From Sparassis latifolia (lineage: Eukaryota > Basidiomycota > Agaricomycetes > Polyporales > Sparassidaceae), in NCBI GenBank assembly GCA_018466975.1, contig CM031561.1:4340001-4404000 (forward strand): a stretch of DNA of 64,000 nt, given 5' to 3'. Numbering within the stretch: position 1 is the stretch's first letter; the number at the start of each line of letters is the position of its first letter. Below the pieces are notes generated by a model that saw nothing but the letters and a program-made list of their open reading frames with translations, ran no database searches and was not told where the DNA came from. Positions 56,415-64,000 of this stretch are shown here, in pieces. A program made the translations under genes and the position numbers.

Positions 56415-59058
56415 TCAGGCCACCACCCTCCCCACACCCTTCTTGGAGAGATCCCGGCTCCATTCGCGCAGGACGTGCTTCATCACTTTCCCGCTCGCCG
56501 TCTTCGGTATCTCCCCAGGCGCACCTTCTTCCCCCAGGAACCACACCCACGCCGGCGCGTTCTGGAACCCAAGTTTAAAATTCTGCCTTCAAAGCATACG
56601 CAGACCACGCACCTGTGGGTTCATCCCCGCCGACACTACCTTCCGCACCTCTTCTTTCGACATCGTGCTCCGCGGCTCCCGCACGATCCACGTCCCGACA
56701 ACCTCGCCAAACCTCGCGTCCGGCACTGCGATTACGGCCGCTTCACGGATCGCCGAGTGCGCGCTCAGCACGTTCTCGATCTGCACCGGGAACAGGTTCT
56801 AGCGAAAGAAAAATGAGCGCCGCTGCTTGCGGGGATCTCGCAGAACCCACCTCGCCGCCGCGGATGATGATATCCTGACGTTAGAAAAATCTGAGTCAAC
56901 TGAACTGACGTGGAAGTGACTGAGATATTTACCTTTATTCTGCCCACCACTGCAGATGTGCGTCGTAAGCCAAGTCCGATTCTGACGACTGCGTAGGCGC
57001 TTACCTCTCAGATACCCCTCCTCGTCCAGCACGCCCTCATCGCCCGTGTGCATCCACACCGTCCCATCTGCGTCCTTGCTCATGGTTTTCGCAGTCTGCT
57101 CCTCGTCGTTCCAGTACCTGCGTGTCTATCAGTCTCGCAAGGCCCTCTGTTTCGTTTCAGCAAGCTCCTTACCCCTTGTGGAGGACATATCCCGACACGA
57201 GGACCTCCCCGGGGGTGCCGATGGGCACAATATTTCCCTCCACATCAACGACCTTCGCCTTCACGTGCGGCTGCACCCGCCCCACGGTTTCCACCCGCTT
57301 CATGATCGGGTCCTCCGGCGAGGTCTGGAATGCCACCGGGCTGCACGCTCGCATGTAAACCCTGCAGCACCGCGCAGCCTAACGCACTCACCTCGTCTCA
57401 GCTATACCAGGACGTGTCAATTATCACGTTTCACCCAGGAAATAGCTAACTCACTCATGCCAAATGCCACGGTCAGCTCACGCAAGTCCAGCTTCGCGAT
57501 GAGCTGCTTCATGAGGTCGATCGGCACGGGCGAGCCCGCTGCGATGCCGGTCCTGCAACCTGCCCATCAGCATTCCGCTCCGCAAGCGCATCAGCACGAC
57601 ACGCACCGCAGCCGCGTCTCGACGGCCTCCCCCGCATCGCGGCGCGCCTGCACGTCCGCGAGAACTGCGAGGAAGTGCGTCGGCACGCCGTGCAACGCAG
57701 TGCACCGCTCCGCGATGACTGCGTCCACGGCCGCACGAGGATCGAACCCCTCGGACGCGTACACTATGCACGCGCCCCGCGACCAAGCTGCGAGGTTTCC
57801 TAGGACGAGGCGTGCGGGGGGAGGTCAGCTGGACTTTAGATAACGGTGGGAACGAAGGTACGTATCAAAACAGTGGAAGAGCGGCGGGACGTTGCCTGGG
57901 GTGCAGTGGTGAGCGTGGAGAGCGAATGAGTAGATGTGAGAGCGTACAGAGCACGTCGGATGCGGTGATGCGCATGGCGCCGCTGGTTGAGAGCGCATTG
58001 TTCAGGAGGTTGTGATGAGTGAGCTGCGAAGAAGGATCATGACCCCGCTGGGAAGAGACGGGACAGTGCAACTTACTGAGACGGCTTTGGGGGCACCCGT
58101 AGTCCCACTTTCGCAGCCACCACTTCAGTCGATGTTCGCAGGCTAATGAACATGCCTTACCTGGTGAACTGTAAGTTGATGACCTCATCACAGCTGAGCG
58201 AGGCCGCCACCTCATCCACCTTGCGCTTCTCCGCGTTGTCCTCCCGCCAAACCAAGATCTCGCGAAAGTCCACGGCACACTTCACACGCTCGAGGTGCTC
58301 TTCGAAGGTCTTGAAGTCCGAAGTGTTGTCGACTACGACTAGATGGCGCAAACTGGGAACCGCGGCCTCCTGAATATCTCCGGGGGACGAGTTGCCGAGC
58401 GATGGGAAGGCATCTGACAGCATGGAAATGTAGGCGGACGACCGCAGGCGCGGTACGACAAACAGGTGGCTCACTCCCACGAGATTGAGCGTGTTCACCT
58501 GTCGGGACAAGTTCGTCAGGGACGCCTCACCCAACACACTAGCCACGCACCAGCTCTGGCAGTCTGTACGCTGGGTTTAGCGTCACGAGAATCGCACCTA
58601 CCCTCGCGCATGCCCACTGCATACAAGCGTAGGCGCTGCCCCATACACGTTCCGGCAGCCACACCAATGCAGGAAGTACACGGAGCGCACCTGTTGTTCC
58701 CCATGAGCACGCCCACTCTGTCGCCCTTTTTCACGCCGAGATCCAGCAGTCCCCGCGCGAGCGCCTGCACATGCCTATCGAACTCAACGTAGTCCCAGGC
58801 GAGGTGACGTGAGACACCCATATTGGGAGAGAGCGGGCCGCCATGTGAGCGCGGTTGCTCACTTCTGGCGATCAACGCTGGGCGAGAGCCGTGCTTCCCC
58901 AGAATCTCTTCAGCAAAGTATGCTGGGAGAGTGCTGGTCACCAATGGGGGGTGCGACGGGCCTTCCACGGCAGATAGAGCCAGAAAACGCCTTGCGTTTG
59001 GCTGTACCGTCGTAGGTCGTCTGAGTATAGCGCGTGTAGGAAGGCGAGGACGCGACAT
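56415..59058 (-). CDS. Acyl-CoA synthetase (AMP-forming), probably mitochondrial
   Basis: Activates a fatty or other carboxylic acid to its CoA thioester through an acyl-adenylate. The start at 59058 gives an Arg-rich N-terminus (MSRPRLPTRAILRRPTTVQP), a likely mitochondrial signal. GVKKGDRVGVLMGNN and QWACARVGAILVTLNPAYRL are followed by the AMP-binding signature FTS-GTTGAPKAVS across an intron, SLTHHNLLNN, GVPTHFLAVLAD, MKRVETVGRVQPHVKAKVVD, WMHTGDEGVLDEEGYLR, DIIIRGGENLFPVQIENVLS and the C-terminal GEIPKTASGKVMKHVL with the catalytic Lys region. Ten or so short introns all have GT-AG ends and no stop interrupts the gene. It is closest in style to ACSF2/medium-chain synthetases; the substrate is not determinable. 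It is the first clearly intact host gene to the right of the mobile region. Confidence 0.92.
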
Positions 59059-60005
59059 CGGTGGAAGACAGGAGCTGTTGAGTGTTCGAGAAGAGGAGGT
59101 TCACCTCCGTCAGGTGAGGCGAGATATACACGCGCCTAGTCGCCGCTTAGTGCATGCGAGCGCCAGGATGTCGTCGAAGCAAACTAAATGCGACTGCTCT
59201 GTGGGTAAGCTGACCCTGTCTGCGTCCGTGATGAGTGTACACATGACTGCCGTAACCGGTGTTCGGGGGCCTTCACCTGTTGTGTAGTTCGTTTCTTCCT
59301 CAGACCATCTGGAAAGGATGCGCTGTGTTGGCGTAGGGACGTGGGTTTTTATGTCGGCTGCGATGCGATGGCATCGCTCGGAACGGCCCCATTGTAGCCG
59401 ATGAGTCAAGCCTGAGGGTGTTTTTGACGGGACTCTGTCAATATTGGTTGACTAAAGTGCCTATATCACCAGACCAGCCTTCAGACACGAATGAAATGGC
59501 GGGCAACTTACTGACGCTGACTGGCATATCGACACGTCTGCAACAGTTCCCCTACGAGTAGCCTTGAGGTGCCAGTAGATTCAATAAATATTCGTACTGG
59601 CCCAGCTATATGCACTCTGCAACATTCTTCAACCAAAGTCAGCTGTGCAGGCTGCGTGGAAGATATGCCAGCTACTTGGCAGCAGCGACGTCGCGGTGGT
59701 AGTCGACAGCACTATCCACGGCGCGTTCAGATCTCGTGACTAGAAAATGGTTATCATGTGACCGTACAACAATAATTCCCATAAGGGAACAAGATCCGCG
59801 TTGGCTCCAGTTCCTCGGCCCCAGCCAAGTTATGTCTGCTTTCCTCCAAATGGTATCCAACATTGTCACGAGAAACCGATATATTTTGTTTCCATCCCAA
59901 AGAACCCAAGGGAAGATGCGCTAGAATCTCGCTATAATTATTGCCGAAGCCCTATCTCCACGCGACGCATCCCCTGATGCTCTTTCTCACTTCTTCGTCG
60001 CGATC
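59059..60005. other. Divergent intergenic region
   Basis: Lies between the start of the acyl-CoA synthetase (minus) and the oxidoreductase (plus). No coding sequence that I can support and no strong motif; it probably contains both promoters. Confidence 0.4.
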
Positions 60006-61402
60006 ATGTCGTTGGTGTCTTCCGTAAAACGTTTCTACAAGGTGAGCGCACAACCGCTCCGTCGTGTCCAAGGTCACATTGACTGATAGCGACCACGTTA
60101 GACGAACTATCCTCCCACCGTGGAGAAGTCGTCCAATCCTTTGCGGTTCGGTGTGCTGGGTGCAGCCAACATTGCACCTAATGCCATAGTCAAACCGATG
60201 AGGTGTCATGAGGACGCTGTCCTGGTCGCCGTCGCTGCACGCGACAAGGGCCGCGCGGACGCGTTCGCGCAGAAGTGGGGGATCCCGAGGACGTATGGTG
60301 GTTCGAGTGCATACCAAGGTACATCCATTTGTCTCGAGTTCTAGTATCATACCGATCATGGGCTTTGGCTTGGAATGCAGAGTTATTGAACGACGCAGGG
60401 ATCGACGCTGTATATATTCCCTTGCCGAATGGTCTTCACTACGAGTGGACGATGAAGGCTCTCGCAGCGGGAAAGCACGTCCTCTGTGAGAAACCGATCT
60501 CCAACAACGAGGAGGAGGTCCGCAAGATGTTTGCATACGCCGCGGAGAAGAGCCTGGTGCTGCTCGAATCATGGCAGCCTCAGTGTGTATCCTCCTACAA
60601 CCTTCCTCCAAATTATCACGCTAAGGCTCATCTTCACCAGCTTCCACCCTGCGCTACACAGAGTAAAGGCTATCCTGGACGAGGGCTCGCTCGGCAAGAT
60701 CGTTAAGATGTCTGCCGAGTTCGGAATATCGCGCATGTTTCTCCCCGAAGACGACATCCGCTACGATTTCAGTCTTGGAGGTGGCATGCTCATGGACATG
60801 GGCCGTAAGTGTCGATTCCGATAATTCAATCCAGGCCAACCTTAGTGTCCGTGACGCAGCGTACCCTATCAACTGTCTGCGTTTCCTGGCGTCCTCCAAC
60901 CCGACCGTCGAGTCCGCGGAGTCTATCAACCTGTCCGATACCATCGACAGGAGGGTCGAAGCACACCTGACCTTCCCGGGCGCCGTCACTGCGACTGTCA
61001 TCACGGATGGCGCTCTGGACAGTTGGGGCCCACTGAAGCTCTTTCCGCACTTCATCGCATTCCATGCTAAGGTGGAGTGCGAACACGGCTCTGTGGAGGT
61101 GTCGAACTACATCATAGCTAGCATGTGGCACTCCATCAAGGTCTCCCCGAAGGGCGGGAAGGTGTGGGTCGAGAAGGCATACGAGCCGCCGGCAGGTACG
61201 GGCAAGGGAGAGGATTGGTGGTCTGCGTGAGTTACTCGTGCGTGCGCCGTCTCGATTCTGATGAATGAGCTGCGATAGGTATCGCTACACACTCGAAGCG
61301 TTCGTGGACAAGGTCCGGGGCCGTGAGCCGCACGCGTGGAGGACGGCGGAGGATTCGATCGATGAGATGCATGTCATTGACGCTATCTACACGAAGGTAT
61401 AG
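60006..61402 (+). CDS. Gfo/Idh/MocA-family NAD(P)-dependent oxidoreductase
   Basis: Start MSLVSSVKRFYK at 60006, then an intron and TNYPPTVEKS. The N-terminal Rossmann fold is seen in LRFGVLGAANIAPNAIVKPM, DAVLVAVAARDKGRADAFAQ and GIDAVYIPLPNGLHYEWTM. The family motif GKHVLCEKPIS supplies the conserved Lys-Pro. The C-terminal substrate half follows: IFTSFHPALHRVKAILDEGS, YDFSLGGGMLMDMG joined across an intron to PYPINCLRFLA, and VIASM/WHSIKVSPKGGKVW. The last exon ends YTLEAFVDKVRGREP ... IDAIYTKV. Fungal relatives are D-xylose dehydrogenases and dimeric dihydrodiol dehydrogenases; the substrate here is unknown. About 380 residues, which is normal for the family, with no disruption. Confidence 0.92.
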
Positions 61403-62338
61403 CTGCGCGTTTTCGTTGGAAAACCTTGCCTGATGGTTTTTGTAGTGCGGCCTGCCGCTGCGTCAGACTTCTAATTATCAGCCTTCCTAAGCTTGTACTT
61501 ATGTTCCACACGGACATGGACATTACGCAACGTGGATACGATCTTTATTACTCACCGTCTCGGACCATTTCTACGGACTGTTGTATTCAGCTTCGTGACC
61601 TTTTTCCTTGTGCAGTACGTCATATCCTGCTTCGCCCTGTAATCATCAGACCACTGTGCCCCCATTGCATAATCAGATTACCACTGTCCGACTGCGGTGA
61701 CAATGTTCTAGCGCTTGAGTACTTCATGTCTGATGGTGGATTCGGAGTCGAATGGTCGTTCTCGCGGAGACAGTAGTTTCGTATCAAGACCGTCTGCGTT
61801 CGGCGCCGTGAGGGTTCGTACGATGCCAGTAGAGACAGTTGACCTGGAGGAGCAATTATTGATCAAGATCGGAGGAAACGCAATCACTGACATTTCTCCC
61901 TTTCCGGGATGTTTATCAAAATCGCCAGGCGACCTATAGCTATCGCGATCGTACTGGTATGCTTTCCGAGCCCACTGCAGCTGCGTATCTTCAGCAACCG
62001 AACTGCGCTCTCCCAGATATGTAGGAGCAATTGTTAGTGCATGATCAGTGCGACATATATCACACCGTTGATATCCTGTTCTATGTACAAAGTATGTACT
62101 CGTACATGTATCCCAGAGTGCTCACCTAGTGTGAGACTGATGGCCAAGGGTATAAGAAGTAACAAGAACGGATGCAGATTCACAGCGGATGCGCGAGAGC
62201 GCGACCTTAATATCACAAATAAGAATACAACCACATAACCACACGTCTATCAACACCCTACGCTGCATGACGCAGGTTAAAGAGGCTATGAGCGATCTCC
62301 AGTCAACCAGCGCAGCCACAAGTACTCACAAGCATATG
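61403..62338. other. Convergent intergenic region
   Basis: Lies between the 3' ends of the oxidoreductase and the membrane protein gene. Short frames only; nothing that I can assign. Confidence 0.4.
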
Positions 62339-64000
62339 CTATGGCATCGGCCGCGGCGTGCGGTACGACTCGCGCTCAGACGTGTCCTCGGCGTACTCGA
62401 CAGTCACGGTCTCCTCCACGTGCACCTGCACGTCGAGCTCGCAGCCCTCGCGCACAGAGTCCAGCTGCACGCTCGATGCTGCGCGTGGGTGCGGCAGGCC
62501 GAACTCCTCGTCGAGCTGATCCTTGGTCTCGAATTGCGAGCGCATCGCGTTTGAGATATCGCGCGGAGACTGGAGCGGGCGCGAGATGACCTGTGTCGTC
62601 GTGCGCGTGTGCTCTGATGCTGCGTCTGCGGGGACGGCGTAGGGGTGAGGCGCCAATGCCAGTGAAAGGGTGTCTAGACGGCGTGTACTCACCGCGGAGA
62701 TGGATCAGGATCCTTTGGCTCATTATCCACACCACGGCGAAACTCAGGCACGCTCTGGCATAGTGGGCAAATTAGTGTTAAGGCTGACGTCACATACGGG
62801 AAAGGGTGCCAACCCTGAGGACTTCGGATAGGCAGCTCATCAATTGATGATCATGCGGAGGATTTCATCGCTCACCTGTGTCGTTCCATCGCTTGTCCGG
62901 TATAGGACCAAGTTTAGTACATTCGCAGCTGCCAAAGCGCTGAATGAGGAAGGATAGGTCATGGATTGTGAGCTCAAAAAGAGCGCACCAGTCAGAAGTA
63001 CAAGGTATCCTATGCCGTCGTACAACATTCTGAGCAGAATCAGTGGAGGAGCATGATCAGAGAGTGGAAGGTACGCACAATCGTACAAGACGAGACAACC
63101 TGGTCAGACATCGGCGGCCAATGTCAATCTAAGGCTTCCATGGGCGAAGGAAGCCAGATACTCACCGACCAGATGAAGGACTGAAGCTCACCAGAAAGTA
63201 CGTTGAGATACCAATCGTAACGACGTCGTAGAACATGGCCACGACGTAAAATAGCCAAACGGATAAATGTGCTGAATTATCGCCCCCTGTGCAGCTGTTC
63301 GACGCATGTCAATGGCACTAAGAGACCCTACGAGACGCGCAAGACGTGGGAGCTCACTTATTGTGCTGTGTCCATAAGAGGTGAGCGACTAAGTCCAGCA
63401 GATGTGAAGCTCTCACTCACTCTGTCTTGAACGTCTTCGGAATGCAAAGAGTACGTTAGGGTGTTTGACGTCCATGTAAGTGCGCAACTCACAATTCCGG
63501 TCATAAAGGTTTGTGAAGAATTCCAACTAGAGTAAAGTGGGCACAGACTCAAGAGATGTGGAATCTGACTCACTTACGCATGTAACAACGAGGAAAACGA
63601 CAAGCATGGTCCAGACAACCCAAGGTTTCCTTCTGGAGATATTCACTGTTCTTTAATGCTACGGCTCAGCATTGTCAAATAAACATATCTAGTCACGGAC
63701 TGACCTTATGCCCATGATAATTTGGGAAAGCACCATCTGCAGAACTGAGAAAATAATAAGCTAAGTTCACCTCCAGAGAATAAGAAACAGATGGACACAA
63801 TCTGACCTTTGAAGACAGGTGTAACCATAAACCATCGTTGACAGGATTGGGGAGAAAACGAAGCAAAAAATCCAATCGCGCTGACTGTTACAGTAATCAT
63901 GCTAACGTATCTGTTATGGTGTTAACGAATACGGTACGTATCCCTGCTTGAGATGAATACTGAAGCCTCACCGGATGAGAATAAAGAGAATGCACCCCAG
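62339..64000 (-). CDS. Multi-pass membrane protein, DUF6533/6534-like, cut by window end
   Basis: Exons on minus separated by 50-60 nt introns. From the window edge inward: hydrophobic segments around VSAIGFFASF and FSVLQMVLSQIIMGIR, then RRKPWVVWTMLVVFLVVTC, YVVAMFYDVVTIGISTYFLV, LLRMLYDGIGYLVLLTGALF and a last membrane helix in SFAVVWIMSQRILIHLR. A cytoplasmic C-terminal tail (RDISNAMRSQFETKDQLDEE ... YEDTSERESYR-like) ends PRPMP at 62339. The pattern of about seven helices with 'LLRDG..YF/LL' and 'MSQRILIHLR' is common to a large mushroom membrane-protein family of unknown function (DUF6533/DUF6534). The N-terminus lies beyond 64000. Confidence 0.7.

Noticed and set aside
57735..57755. GAGGATCGAACCCCTCGG, which looks like a tRNA T-arm
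   Set aside because: It lies in the coding sequence of the acyl-CoA synthetase and has no A box, D arm or acceptor stem around it.

Overview
The window looks like basidiomycete (probably Agaricomycete) nuclear DNA. Support comes from short 45-60 nt GT-AG introns in nearly every gene, two Kyakuja-Dileera-Zisupton (KDZ) transposase genes with their CxC2 cysteine cluster, a TET/JBP-type dioxygenase next to one of them, a chromodomain Gypsy remnant, a Helitron helicase with a DUF6570-like N-terminus, a Crypton-type tyrosine recombinase with a GCR1_C-like tail, and a membrane protein of the mushroom DUF6533/6534 kind. All assignments come from reading the sequence and from remembered family signatures; no search was run.

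Layout. (1) 1-24939 is a mobile-element island. Its core (3116-19438) has six genes: a small helical gene, a KDZ transposase and a TET/JBP dioxygenase on the minus strand; an HMG-like basic protein on plus; a Zn2Cys6-like coiled-coil protein on minus; and a Ser/Thr-Pro repeat protein on plus. The core is bracketed by GGGCCC-rich tandem arrays in opposite orientation (350-2048 and about 19540-20898). A conserved block of about 85 bp caps the arrays at three places in the same direction (262-349, 20899-20982, 24863-24939). Between the last two lies a satellite of about 170 bp units arranged as an inverted array around an AT-rich centre. (2) 24940-33540 is nested wreckage. A second, decayed KDZ gene carries a hAT-type MITE (8-bp target duplication) and a foldback element whose arms hold tRNA-like modules (7-bp target duplication); it then runs into the 3' part of a Gypsy element with polypurine tract and LTR. 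(3) 34250-43381 is Helitron territory: a decayed Rep/helicase gene on minus, two cargo-like genes on plus and a clear Helitron-type 3' hairpin ending in CTAG. (4) 43490-50130 holds gene fragments, a hAT transposase scrap, a small gene, a frameshifted SR-protein-kinase-like gene and a duplicated segment of about 1 kb. (5) 50525-55970 is a Crypton-like recombinase gene with one in-frame stop, bracketed by clusters of GGTCACC/GGTGACC. (6) 56415-64000 is ordinary host sequence: an acyl-CoA synthetase, a Gfo/Idh/MocA oxidoreductase and a multi-pass membrane protein cut by the window end.

The most interesting unit is the KDZ-TET/JBP island. It joins a transposase to a predicted 5-methylcytosine oxidase with all catalytic residues present and to three unfamiliar chromatin-flavoured proteins, between inverted arrays that could serve as transposase-binding ends. 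The transposase has apparent frameshifts while the dioxygenase core looks intact.
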